This document shows positions 1 to 9,126 of a stretch of 44,210 nucleotides of DNA, piece by piece. The notes beneath the pieces were generated by a model. It saw only the letters and a list, made by a program, of their open reading frames with translations, had not been told where the DNA came from and ran no database searches. Every line of letters starts with the position of its first letter. The first letter of the stretch is position 1. A program made the translations under genes and the position numbers. Origin of the DNA: Massilia sp. (GTDB lineage Bacteria > Pseudomonadota > Gammaproteobacteria > Burkholderiales > Burkholderiaceae_D). Location: positions 1-44,210 of the forward strand of contig JAQGLR010000021.1 in assembly GCA_028292765.1 (NCBI GenBank), given 5' to 3'.

Positions 1-1728
1 ATCGGCCTGCCGGAAGTGAAGATCGGCCTGGTGCCGGGCGCCGGCGGCACCCAGCGCCTGCCGCGCGTGGTCGGGCTGGAGCAGGGCATGAACATGATCG
101 TCTCCGGCAACCCGGTGCTGTCGGAAACGCTGGCCGCCAGCAGGCTGTTCGACCGCGTGTTCGACGCCGGCGCGGATCTGGTGGCGTCGAGCGTGGAATT
201 CGCGACCGGCATCGCCGACCTGCGTCCGCTGCCGAAGGTGCGCGAGCTGAAGGTCGACTACCCGGACCATGAAGCTTTCCTGGCCGCGACCCGCGCGAAG
301 GTGAAGGCCGCCGCCGGCGCCTTCCCGGCGCCGCTGGCCTGCGTCGAGTGCGTGGGCGCCACCGTCGCCATGCCGATCGAGGAGGGCCTGGAGTTCGAAC
401 GCGAGCGCTTCCTGGCGCTGGCGCAGACGACGGAATCGAAAGCCCTGCGCCACGCCTTTTTTGCCGAGCGCGCCGCCAGCAAGGTGCCCGATGTGCCAGG
501 CGATACCCCGACCCGCAGTATCCGGACCGCCGCCGTGATCGGCGCCGGCACCATGGGCGGCGGCATTGCGATGAACTTCGCGAATGCCGGCATCCCCGTC
601 ATCATCCTGGAAACAAAACAGGACGCGCTTGACAAGGGGCTGGCGACGATCCGCAAGAATTACGAGAACACCGTCAGGAAGGGCAAGCTGGCGCCGGAAC
701 AGGCGCAGCAGCGCATCGACCTGATCACCGGCACCCTGTCGTATGAGGACATCGCGCAGGCCGACATCGTGATCGAAGCCGTGTTCGAGGATTTGAACGT
801 GAAGGAAGCCGTGTTCCGCCAGCTCGATGCGACCATGAAGCCGGGCGCGATCCTGGCGTCGAATACCTCGACGCTCGACCTGGACCGCATCGCCGCTTTC
901 ACCAGCCGCCCGCAGGACGTGATCGGCCTGCATTTCTTCAGCCCGGCCAATGTGATGAAGCTGCTGGAAATCGTGCGCGGCGCGCAGACCGGCAAGGACG
1001 TGCTGGCCACCGCGCTGGCGCTCTCGAAACGGATCAAAAAGACGGGCGTCGTTTCCGGGGTCTGCGACGGCTTCATCGGCAACCGCATGCTGGAACAATA
1101 CCTGCGCCAGGCCTTCTTCCTGCTGGAAGAAGGCGCGCTGCCGGAGCAGGTCGACAAGGCGGTCGAGCAATTCGGCTTTGCGATGGGGCCCTTCCGCATG
1201 AGCGACCTGGCCGGCAACGACGTCGGCTGGTATGTGCGCAAGCGCCGGGCTGTCGAGTCGCCGGGGCTGGTGTATTCGAAGGTGCCGGACCTGCTGTGCG
1301 AACAGGGGCGCTTCGGCCAGAAGACCGGCGCCGGCTGGTATGACTACCAGGCGGGCGACCGCAGCGCCCACCCGTCGCAGGCGGTGAACGAAATGATCGT
1401 TGCGCAGTCGGCGGCCAGCGGCATCGGGCGCCGTGCGATTCCCGATGAAGAGATCGTGCAGCGCCTGGTCTTTGCCCTCGTGAACGAGGGCGCGCGCATC
1501 CTGGAAGAGGGCATCGCATTGCGCGCCTCGGATATCGACATGGTCTACCTGAGCGGCTACGGCTTCCCGCTGCACCGCGGTGGTCCGATGCTGTACGCGG
1601 ACACCGTGGGGCTGGCGAAAGTGCTGGAAGCGATCCGCGGGTTTGCGGCCGGGCGGCATGGCGACGCCTGGACGCCGGCGCCGCTGCTGGAGCGCCTGGC
1701 AAGCGAGTGCAAGGGGTTCAACGGCTGA
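1..1728 (+). CDS. 3-hydroxyacyl-CoA dehydrogenase / enoyl-CoA hydratase fusion (FadB/FadJ-like), 5' end cut by window edge
   Basis: Frame open from base 1 (IGLPEVKIGLVPGAGGTQRLPR crotonase motif), then Rossmann AAVIGAGTMGGGIAMNFANAG and HFFSPANVMKLLEIV of 3HCDH. Confidence 0.93.
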   Translation: MGLPEVKIGLVPGAGGTQRLPRVVGLEQGMNMIVSGNPVLSETLAASRLFDRVFDAGADLVASSVEFATGIADLRPLPKVRELKVDYPDHEAFLAATRAKVKAAAGAFPAPLACVECVGATVAMPIEEGLEFERERFLALAQTTESKALRHAFFAERAASKVPDVPGDTPTRSIRTAAVIGAGTMGGGIAMNFANAGIPVIILETKQDALDKGLATIRKNYENTVRKGKLAPEQAQQRIDLITGTLSYEDIAQADIVIEAVFEDLNVKEAVFRQLDATMKPGAILASNTSTLDLDRIAAFTSRPQDVIGLHFFSPANVMKLLEIVRGAQTGKDVLATALALSKRIKKTGVVSGVCDGFIGNRMLEQYLRQAFFLLEEGALPEQVDKAVEQFGFAMGPFRMSDLAGNDVGWYVRKRRAVESPGLVYSKVPDLLCEQGRFGQKTGAGWYDYQAGDRSAHPSQAVNEMIVAQSAASGIGRRAIPDEEIVQRLVFALVNEGARILEEGIALRASDIDMVYLSGYGFPLHRGGPMLYADTVGLAKVLEAIRGFAAGRHGDAWTPAPLLERLASECKGFNG

Positions 1729-1754
1729 CGGGGCAAGGTGATCGCGGAAGGACC

Positions 1755-1781
1755 AAAGGCAGACGGGAGTCTGCCTTTTTT
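1755..1781 (+). terminator. Rho-independent terminator after fadB-like gene
   Basis: aaaggcagac-ggga-gtctgccttt followed by T-run. Confidence 0.85.
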
Positions 1782-1804
1782 GTGGGCGTTTGAAGGACCC
1801 TGCA

Positions 1805-1830
1805 ATAAGTAAACAAAATCGTTTACTTAT
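1805..1830. promoter_or_regulatory. Perfect inverted-repeat operator ATAAGTAAAC-N6-GTTTACTTAT
   Basis: 10-bp perfect arms directly upstream of a putative -35 TTGACT (1833-1838) and -10 TATTGC (1856-1861, 17-nt spacer) of the MFS-regulator operon. Confidence 0.7.
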
Positions 1831-1848
1831 CCTTGACTCAAGCATACG

Positions 1849-3138
1849 ATGCCTCTATTGCAACGCAATGGACATCCCGTGAAGACCGCGCTCCTGATCG
1901 CCAGTGCCTGCCTGCTGGGTTTGCTTTCGACGACCGGGGCCTCGCTGCCCTATCCGATCCTGCCGCCGCTGTTCGCCGGCGGCGCCAGCAATGCCCTGAC
2001 TGGCTTTCTCGGCCTGCCGCCCAAGCTGCTGTTCGGCGTGGCGCTGATGATCAACCCCCTGGGACTGCTGATCGGCAGCGCGGCGCTCGGGCCGGTGGCG
2101 GACCGCTTCGGGCACCGCCGTGTGCTGTTGATCACCGCGATCGGCGCGGCCGCCGGGCACGCACTGACCGCCGCCGCACTGGTGGCCGAGTCGTATCCGC
2201 TGTTCCTCCTCGCGCGCTTCGTGACCGGGCTATTGGAAGGCAATGGCTCGATCATGCGCGCCATGCTGGCCGAGCGCCTGACCGGCGGCCTGCGCAACCA
2301 TGCGCTGTCGTGGCTGAACGGCGCCTTCCACCTGGGCTGGCTGGTCGGGCCGCTGCTGGCGGGTTTCACGGTGGGCGCCGGGGTCAAGGTCCCGTTCTAC
2401 ATTGCTGCCGGCGCGCTGCTGCTGGGCGCCGGCCTGGCCGCGCTGGCGCTCGAGCGCGAGCCCCTCCGCCACGATCAGCACATTCAGCACGTTCAACACC
2501 GCGCGCCCCGGGACGACAGCTGGTGGCAGGTGGCGCGCGAGCGCCATTCGCTCACGCTGCTGCGCCACACGCCGCTGCGCACGCTCTTCAATGTGCACTT
2601 CGCGTATGCCTGCGGCGTGGCCGCCTTTTACGAATTCTTTCCCTTGTGGCTGGTGGACATCGGCCGTTACGACACGCGCCAGATCGCGCTGGTGAACATG
2701 GGCATGTGCGCCCTGATGACCTTCGCGGCGCTGTTCGCGGGCCGCGCCAGTCCGATCGAACCCAGGCGCCGCGCCAGCGGCCATGCCGCCATGGCGGCCA
2801 TCGCCATCCTGGCGGTGGGCGTCGGCAACCTGTGGGTGGGCCTGGCGGCCATTGTCCTGTTCGGCCTGCCGCACGCCTACTACAACGCCACCTTGCAGGG
2901 CTGGTCGGCCGACCAGTTCGCCGTGCATGGGCAAGGCGCGGTGATGGGCCTGCTCTCGACGACATTTTGCCTGGCCAACATCGTGATGGCGCTGGCCGGC
3001 GGCGTGCTGGCACTCGTCGACACGCGGCTGGTGCTGATCGTCGGCGGCCTGCTCGCGGCCTGGGCGGCAGTAGCGATGCGCAACTGGAGCGCACGGGCCG
3101 TCGTGGCCACCGCGCCGGCCAGCATGGAGACGAAATGA
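1849..3138 (+). CDS. MFS transporter (start may instead be GTG at 1879)
   Basis: 12-TM-like hydrophobic pattern, LGPVADRFGHRRVLL MFS motif; ATGA overlap with downstream regulator. Confidence 0.88.
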   Translation: MPLLQRNGHPVKTALLIASACLLGLLSTTGASLPYPILPPLFAGGASNALTGFLGLPPKLLFGVALMINPLGLLIGSAALGPVADRFGHRRVLLITAIGAAAGHALTAAALVAESYPLFLLARFVTGLLEGNGSIMRAMLAERLTGGLRNHALSWLNGAFHLGWLVGPLLAGFTVGAGVKVPFYIAAGALLLGAGLAALALEREPLRHDQHIQHVQHRAPRDDSWWQVARERHSLTLLRHTPLRTLFNVHFAYACGVAAFYEFFPLWLVDIGRYDTRQIALVNMGMCALMTFAALFAGRASPIEPRRRASGHAAMAAIAILAVGVGNLWVGLAAIVLFGLPHAYYNATLQGWSADQFAVHGQGAVMGLLSTTFCLANIVMALAGGVLALVDTRLVLIVGGLLAAWAAVAMRNWSARAVVATAPASMETK

Positions 3139-3758
3139 ATACGAACGACCAGCTCCTCATGCTGCTCAAGACGCGCGGCACGCAGACGGCGCAGGCCCTG
3201 GCCGGCCTGATCGGCCTGACCCCGATGGGGGTGCGGCGCCAGCTCGAGGCGGCCGAAAGGGAAGGGCTCGCCACCCATGTCGACACACCGGGCAAGGTCG
3301 GGCGTCCGGTGCGCCGCTGGCTGCTCACCGACCGCGGCCATGCGCGTTTTCCCGACCGCCACGCGGAGTTGACGCTCGACCTGATCGCGGGGGTGCGCAC
3401 GCTGTTCGGGGAGACGGGGCTGGAGCGCCTGATCGTGGCGCGCGAGGAAGCCAGCGAGCGCGCCTACCGGGAGCGGGTGGCGGCTTGCGCGACGCTTGAC
3501 GAGCGGGTCGCCGCGCTGGCCGACGCGCGCTCGCTCGACGGCTACATGGCCGAAGTCCAGCCCCGGGCCGACGGCAGCGTGCTCCTGATCGAGAACCATT
3601 GCCCGATCTGCTCGGCGGCGCGCGCCTGCCAGCAGTTCTGCCGCTCGGAGCTGGAGGTATTCCGGCGTGTGCTCGGCCCCGGCGTGGCCGTGGTGCGCAT
3701 CGAACACCAGCTCGAGGGCGCGCGGCGTTGCGCCTACCTGGTCAGCCAGGTGGCGTGA
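3135..3758 (+). CDS. HTH transcriptional regulator with C-terminal Cys cluster (SufR/DeoR-like predicted Fe-S regulator)
   Basis: wHTH N-terminus (MNTNDQLLMLLKTRGTQTAQALAGLIGLTPMGVRRQL) and CPICSAARACQQFC...RRCAYLV. Confidence 0.82.
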   Translation: MNTNDQLLMLLKTRGTQTAQALAGLIGLTPMGVRRQLEAAEREGLATHVDTPGKVGRPVRRWLLTDRGHARFPDRHAELTLDLIAGVRTLFGETGLERLIVAREEASERAYRERVAACATLDERVAALADARSLDGYMAEVQPRADGSVLLIENHCPICSAARACQQFCRSELEVFRRVLGPGVAVVRIEHQLEGARRCAYLVSQVA

Positions 3759-3767
3759 GCCGGCCAT

Positions 3768-3799
3768 AAAAAAATGCCGCTGTTTCCAGCGGCATTTTC
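3768..3799. terminator. Bidirectional terminator between convergent genes
   Basis: aaaaatgccgctg-tttc-cagcggcatttt hairpin flanked by A-run and T-run. Confidence 0.85.
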
Positions 3800-3821
3800 A
3801 TTTTTGACGAGCTTCTGCGCG

Positions 3822-5522
3822 TCAGTCGTTGGCGTAGATGTTGTTGTTCTTCGTTTCGCGCACGAAGAGGGCGCCGATCACGAGCGAGATCAGGGCGATG
3901 ATGATCGGATACCAGAGGCCGTAGTAGATGTTGCCGTTGGCCGCGACCAGGGCAAACGAGATGGTTGGCAGCAGGCCGCCGAACCAGCCGTTACCGATGT
4001 GATACGGCAGCGACATCGAGGTGTAGCGGATGCGGGTCGGGAACATTTCGACCAGCATTGCCGCGATTGGCCCATACACCATCGTCACGTAGAGCATCAG
4101 GATGAACAGGAGCAGCACCAGCATCGGCTTGTTGATCGCGTTCGGGTCGGCTTTTTCCGGATAACCGGCGGTCTTCAGGGTGCTGGTGACTTCGGTCTTC
4201 AGCGCCGTTTCGCGCGCCTTGCTGTCAGCGTCGAAGTTCAGGTTATCCGGCGTCATGGTCGCATTGAACGACTGGACCGACCTGTCGCCCACCATGATTT
4301 GCGCCACCGAGCCGGCCGGCGCGTCGACCAAATCGTAGTTGACCGAAGCATTGGTCAGCATGCGGGTTGCGATATCGCACGAGGACGGGAACTTGGCGGT
4401 GCCGGTCGGGTCGACCTGGAAGTTGCACGTTGCCGGATCAGCGACAACCTTGACGGGGGCGGTAGCAATTGCTTGCGCCAGCGCCGGGTTGCCATAGTGG
4501 GTGATGGCCTTGAAGATCGGGAAGTAGGTGGCCGCGGCGATGAGCATGCCGCCGAGGATGATCCATTTGCGGCCGACCCGGTCCGACAACCAGCCGAAAA
4601 AGAGGAAGAACGGGGTTCCCAGCACGAGCGCGACCGCGATCAGGACGTTGGCGAGCGGGCCATCGATCTTCAGCGTTTGCGTCAGGAAGAACAGGGCATA
4701 GAACTGGCCGGTGTACCAGACCACCGCCTGGCCCATCGTCAGGCCGAACAGCGCCAGGATCGCGATCTTGGCATTTTTCCAGTTCAGGAAGGCTTCCGAC
4801 AGCGGCGCCTTCGAGGTCTTGCCCTCGGACTTCATCTTGGTGAACGCCGGCGACTCGGCCATCGACAGCCGGATCCAGACCGACACGCCCAGCAGGACGA
4901 CCGACACCAGGAACGGGACGCGCCAGCCCCAGGCCGTGAACTCCGCCTCGCCAATGGCGGTGCGGGTACCGAGGATGACCAGCAGGGACAGGAACAGGCC
5001 GAGCGTGGCGGTGCACTGGATCCATGCAGTGAAGAAGCCGCGCTTGCCTTCCGGCGCGTGCTCGGCGACATAGGTTGCCGCACCGCCGTATTCGCCGCCG
5101 AGCGCGAGGCCCTGCAGGACGCGCAGCGTGACGAGCAGGATCGGCGCCGCGATGCCGATCGTGGCGTAGCCCGGCAGCAGGCCGACCAGGAAGGTCGACG
5201 CACCCATGATCAGGATGGTGACCAGGAAGGTATATTTGCGGCCGATCATGTCGCCGAGGCGGCCGAACACGAGCGCACCGAACGGACGCACGATGAAGCC
5301 GGCGGCAAAGGTGAGCAGCGCGAAGATGAAGGAGGTGGTGGGATCACCAAGGAAGAACTGCTTGCCGATAATGGCGGCAAGCGCACCGTAGAGGTAGAAG
5401 TCGTACCATTCAAAAACCGTCCCAAGCGAGGACGCAAAAATCACCTTGCGTTCTTCCTTGGTCATCCCCTGGGAGGAAGGTACTGCCTTCCCGCCCGCAG
5501 CCATGCCGGGTGTGATAGCCAT
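3822..5522 (-). CDS. MHS-family MFS transporter (metabolite:H+ symporter type) with a large extracytoplasmic insertion
   Basis: KVIFASSLGTVFEWYDFYLYGALA, GRLGDMIGRKYTF, GALVFGR motifs; about 130-aa non-TM insert with two Cys. Confidence 0.9.
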   Translation of the reverse strand: MAITPGMAAGGKAVPSSQGMTKEERKVIFASSLGTVFEWYDFYLYGALAAIIGKQFFLGDPTTSFIFALLTFAAGFIVRPFGALVFGRLGDMIGRKYTFLVTILIMGASTFLVGLLPGYATIGIAAPILLVTLRVLQGLALGGEYGGAATYVAEHAPEGKRGFFTAWIQCTATLGLFLSLLVILGTRTAIGEAEFTAWGWRVPFLVSVVLLGVSVWIRLSMAESPAFTKMKSEGKTSKAPLSEAFLNWKNAKIAILALFGLTMGQAVVWYTGQFYALFFLTQTLKIDGPLANVLIAVALVLGTPFFLFFGWLSDRVGRKWIILGGMLIAAATYFPIFKAITHYGNPALAQAIATAPVKVVADPATCNFQVDPTGTAKFPSSCDIATRMLTNASVNYDLVDAPAGSVAQIMVGDRSVQSFNATMTPDNLNFDADSKARETALKTEVTSTLKTAGYPEKADPNAINKPMLVLLLFILMLYVTMVYGPIAAMLVEMFPTRIRYTSMSLPYHIGNGWFGGLLPTISFALVAANGNIYYGLWYPIIIALISLVIGALFVRETKNNNIYAND

Positions 5523-5595
5523 TTTATGTGTCTCCGTATAGTAATGTAAGTCATCGGATAGCCGATACTCGGTCAGCTGGGACGCAGTGTGGACC

Positions 5596-5639
5596 GTTAA
5601 ACTTACGTCATGCTTGCTCCAAACTTACTCCAAACTTAC
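5596..5639 (-). promoter_or_regulatory. Four tandem 11-bp direct repeats (GTAAGTTTNNN on minus strand)
   Basis: Plus strand GTTAAACTTAC GTCATGCTTGC TCCAAACTTAC TCCAAACTTAC, 74-117 bp upstream of the MHS transporter. Confidence 0.7.
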
Positions 5640-5813
5640 GCTTGGATTGATGTGGCCGCTTGTGCCCGGGCCAGTGCCCCTTGCCTGCGCTGTTCGACAG
5701 CGTTCCCGGCTGGAAGATCCCGAACAGGCAGGTTTTGCGGCCGGATTTTTTGCGGACGACCGTACTGAAGTGCTATCCTCGTTCGGCGCGATATCAACAG
5801 ACTGGAAGAAAAT

Positions 5814-6116
5814 ATGATCAAACACATCGTCATGTGGAAATTGAAGGAACAGGCCGAGGGCGCGGACCGCCTCGCCAACGCGCGCGAGATGAAGCGCCGC
5901 CTCGACGAGTGCGCGCACCTCGTGCCCGGCATCCTGGCGTTCGAAGTGTCGCTCGCCCAGCCCGGGCTGGAAGCGACCTGCGACGTCGTGCTGTACTCGG
6001 CATTCGAAAACAAGGCGGCGCTCGAGGCCTACGCCGCCCACCCGACGCACCAGGCCCTGATGCCGTTTTTCAAAGCGGTGCGCGAAGGCCGCGAGTGCAT
6101 GGATTACGAAGCCTGA
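5814..6116 (+). CDS. Dabb family (stress-responsive alpha/beta barrel) protein
   Basis: MIKHIVMWKLKEQAEG...VPGILAFEVS. Confidence 0.85.
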   Translation: MIKHIVMWKLKEQAEGADRLANAREMKRRLDECAHLVPGILAFEVSLAQPGLEATCDVVLYSAFENKAALEAYAAHPTHQALMPFFKAVREGRECMDYEA

Positions 6117-6142
6117 CCCCCTGCAACAATAACGGAGACCGC

Positions 6143-6925
6143 ATGCGCACCCCCCAGGAACTCTTTTCATTGCACGGCAAGACGGCGCTGGTGACCGGCG
6201 GCTCGCGCGGCCTCGGGCTGCAGATGGCCGAAGCGCTCGGCGAGCAGGGCGCCAGGGTCGTCATCTCCTCGCGCAAGCAGGAAGAACTCGACGCGGCCGT
6301 CGCCCACCTGGCCGCGCGCGGCGTCGACGCGACCAGCATCGCGGTGGACCTGGCCAGGGACGCAAACGTGCTGTCGTTTGTCGAGGAAGCGCTGCGCCGC
6401 CTCGGCCACATCGACATCCTCGTCAACAATGCCGGCGCCAGCTGGGGCGCGCCGGCCGAGGAGCATCCACTCGAGGCGTGGGACAAGGTCATGGACCTGA
6501 ACGTGCGCAGCATTTTCCTGGTGTCGCAGGCGGTGGGTAAATTGTCGATGATCCCGCGCCGCTACGGGCGCATCGTCAACATTTCCTCGATCGCCGGGCT
6601 GGCCGGCAATCCACCCGGCACGATGAGCACGATCGCCTACAACACCTCGAAGGGCGCGCTCGTGAATTTCACGCGCGCGCTGGCCGGCGAATGGGGCCGC
6701 CATGGCATTACCGTCAATTCAATCGCGCCGGGGTTCTTCCCGTCTAAAATGACGAAGGGCGTACTCGCCACGATTGGCGCCGACACGCTGGCGAAAGATG
6801 CGCCGCTCGGGCGCCTCGGCGACGACGAAGACCTGAAGGGCGCGGTGGTGCTGTTCGCCTCCGACGCCGGCAAGCACATCACCGGCCAGATCCTGGCCGT
6901 CGACGGTGGCGTTTCCGCCGTCTGA
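6143..6925 (+). CDS. SDR family oxidoreductase
   Basis: GKTALVTGGSRGLGLQMAEAL, NNAGASWG, YNTSKGALVNFTRALAGEW, GGVSAV end. Confidence 0.92.
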   Translation: MRTPQELFSLHGKTALVTGGSRGLGLQMAEALGEQGARVVISSRKQEELDAAVAHLAARGVDATSIAVDLARDANVLSFVEEALRRLGHIDILVNNAGASWGAPAEEHPLEAWDKVMDLNVRSIFLVSQAVGKLSMIPRRYGRIVNISSIAGLAGNPPGTMSTIAYNTSKGALVNFTRALAGEWGRHGITVNSIAPGFFPSKMTKGVLATIGADTLAKDAPLGRLGDDEDLKGAVVLFASDAGKHITGQILAVDGGVSAV

Positions 6926-6948
6926 AGGGAAGCGAAGGGGAGAAGCGC

Positions 6949-7845
6949 ATGAAGAGTTTTAATGGAAAGGTAGCCGTCATCACCGGCGCCGGCAGCGGCC
7001 TGGGCCGTGAATTCGCCGGTGTCGCCGCCGGTCTCGGCATGAAGCTGGTGATTTCCGACGTCCAGGTCGATGCGCTCGAGCGCGCCACCGACGAATTGCT
7101 GGCGCAGGGCGCCGAAGTGCTGGCCATGGTCTGCGACGTCAGCCGTGGCGCCCATGTGCAGGAACTGGCGGACGCGGCGATCGCGCGCTTCCATGGGATC
7201 CACCTGGTTTTCAATAACGCCGGCGTCGGTTCGGGCGGGCTGATCTGGGAAAACACCGAGGCCGACTGGCAATGGGTGCTTGGCGTGAACCTGTGGGGCG
7301 TGATCCATGGCGTGCGCGTATTCACCCGGGCGATGCTCGACTGCGCGAAACGCGATCCAGGCTACGAGGGACATATCGTCAACACGGCGTCGATGGCGGG
7401 CCTGCTGAACGCGCCCGCGATGGGGGTGTACAACGTGTCGAAGCATGCCGTGGTGTCGCTGTCGGAAACGCTGTACCACGACCTGCAGCTGGTGAAGGCG
7501 CCGATCGGCACCTCGGTGCTGTGCCCGTACTTCGTGCCGACCGGGATCTGCCATTCGCACCGCAACCGGCCGGAAGAACTCAAACCGGAGGCGGCGCCCA
7601 CCGCCAGCCAGATGGCGGCGCAGGCGCTGACCGTGAAGGCGGTCGAATCCGGGAAGGTGTCGGCGAGCGACGTCGCGCGCATGACTTTTGAGGCGATCCG
7701 CGAGGGGCAGTTCTACATCTTCTCGCATCCGCAGGCACTCGGCGGCGTGGTCGAGCGGTTCGATGCGATCGTCCACGGCAAGAATCCGCCGGACCCGTAC
7801 GCGGCGACGCCGCAGGTGCGCGAGATGCTCAGCTCACGACTGTAA
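6949..7845 (+). CDS. SDR family NAD(P)-dependent oxidoreductase
   Basis: VAVITGAGSGLGREFAG, NNAGVGSGG, YNVSKHAVVSLSETLYHDL. Confidence 0.92.
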   Translation: MKSFNGKVAVITGAGSGLGREFAGVAAGLGMKLVISDVQVDALERATDELLAQGAEVLAMVCDVSRGAHVQELADAAIARFHGIHLVFNNAGVGSGGLIWENTEADWQWVLGVNLWGVIHGVRVFTRAMLDCAKRDPGYEGHIVNTASMAGLLNAPAMGVYNVSKHAVVSLSETLYHDLQLVKAPIGTSVLCPYFVPTGICHSHRNRPEELKPEAAPTASQMAAQALTVKAVESGKVSASDVARMTFEAIREGQFYIFSHPQALGGVVERFDAIVHGKNPPDPYAATPQVREMLSSRL

Positions 7846-7880
7846 GCGCGCGCCTGCAGGCTGCCACGAGGGCACCCGGC

Positions 7881-8024
7881 TCAATAGCCGTCGGCCAGGC
7901 CGGTGCTCGTTGTGGTCGGGTTGCTTTGTGCGATGTCCTTGATCGAGCCGTTCTGCGCCGGGGTCTGGCAACCCAGCAGCAGGGCAGCGACGCCGAGCGA
8001 GATCAGGAGTGAAGGTGCGCGCAT
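7881..8024 (-). CDS. small putative lipoprotein (47 aa)
   Basis: MRAPSLLISLGVAALLLGCQTPAQNG: signal peptide plus lipobox LLGC. Confidence 0.6.
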   Translation of the reverse strand: MRAPSLLISLGVAALLLGCQTPAQNGSIKDIAQSNPTTTSTGLADGY

Positions 8025-8109
8025 GGCATCCTCTGTTGAGTGAATGGTGAAAACGTTCACGGTAACGCGCTGGATAGCACGGAGTTTGATCTGCCTCAAT
8101 CCCGTAAAG

Positions 8110-8853
8110 TTAGGGCCGTAATATCCGCTCGTGCAACTCGGCCGGCGCGTTGTCGTACAGCTTCACCACCGTCGAGGTCCGGGTGCCATACCCCGGCGTC
8201 TCGATGCACACGGCCGACAGCACGCGCTCGAGGTCGAGCGGCACGCCCGTGGCGGGCAAGCGCATGTCGGGGGCGCGGGTGGTGTCGGCCAGCATCTCGA
8301 AATACGCGTCTTCCGGCGCCCCCTGGCACAGCAGGCTCGCGAACTGGGCCTTGGTACGGGTGACTTTTGGCCACGGATCGTCGAGCAGGCCGTTCGAGAT
8401 GCCGTAGATGCGGCCCGGCTCCAGGGGCCGGCCGTTGCGTTCGTCGCCGCTGGCGCGGTTCGAGTACCAGTACAGGTCGCCCTTGTCGCCCAGCACCAGG
8501 TTGAAGCCGTTATACACGTCGCCGCGCGCGGCGATCATGTCCAGGTACTCGGCGGCCGTCAGCGAACCCTTCAGGAAGTCGGCGACCAGTTCCCCGCGCG
8601 ACGGGGCGTCGGCGCGCACGCTGCCGGGCGCCCGGATGTTCGTCAGCGCCGCGAATTTCGGCCCGTCCGGGCCTTCGCGGGTGATACCCATCCAGCTGCC
8701 GCCGTGTTCGAGGTCGCGCCCGGCGATCACGTTCGGGTTGTCCGGCCACGGCGCGGCCGGCGCGGCCGGGCGATCGTAGAATTCGTCGCGGTTGGCCGCG
8801 GCGATCACGGGCACGCCAGGGAAGACGCGCCAGGCGAAGACGATCAGGCACAT
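8110..8853 (-). CDS. NRDE (TANGO2-like) family protein
   Basis: MCLIVFAW...VIAAANRDEFYDRP, GGSWMGITREG. Confidence 0.92.
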   Translation of the reverse strand: MCLIVFAWRVFPGVPVIAAANRDEFYDRPAAPAAPWPDNPNVIAGRDLEHGGSWMGITREGPDGPKFAALTNIRAPGSVRADAPSRGELVADFLKGSLTAAEYLDMIAARGDVYNGFNLVLGDKGDLYWYSNRASGDERNGRPLEPGRIYGISNGLLDDPWPKVTRTKAQFASLLCQGAPEDAYFEMLADTTRAPDMRLPATGVPLDLERVLSAVCIETPGYGTRTSTVVKLYDNAPAELHERILRP

Positions 8854-9125
8854 GGTGTCAGCTCCACAAATACTTCGGCGCGGCGCGGGCCGGCGATCAG
8901 GGCGTCAAGGCCGGCGTCCAGCGCAGCGGCTTCCAGCCCGGCGGCGAACGACTCGGGCACATCCGGATAGACTTCCATCCAGGTCTGGAGGCCGTCGCGG
9001 CTGCCGGGGCGGCGCATCAGCCGAGCGCCACCGGGACCGACCCGTGCCTGCAGGCTGCGCACGAGCGGTTCGAGGCGCGCGGCGTCCTCGATGCGCACCT
9101 TGTAGTACACGTAAAGGTCGATCAT
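8844..9125 (-). CDS. DUF4936 family protein
   Basis: MIDLYVYYKVRIEDAARLEPLVRSLQARVG...RPGSRDGLQTWMEVY; overlaps the NRDE gene start. Confidence 0.8.
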   Translation of the reverse strand: MIDLYVYYKVRIEDAARLEPLVRSLQARVGPGGARLMRRPGSRDGLQTWMEVYPDVPESFAAGLEAAALDAGLDALIAGPRRAEVFVELTPCA

Positions 9126-9126
9126 G

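Noticed and set aside
1833-3758. 641-aa ORF spanning the MFS and regulator genes
   Set aside because: Only its last part (from 3135) is real coding; the upstream half is an out-of-frame translation of the MFS gene.
3774-5549. 591-aa plus-strand ORF opposite the MHS transporter
   Set aside because: Shadow ORF; composition is charged low-complexity and the minus-strand frame is a clear transporter.
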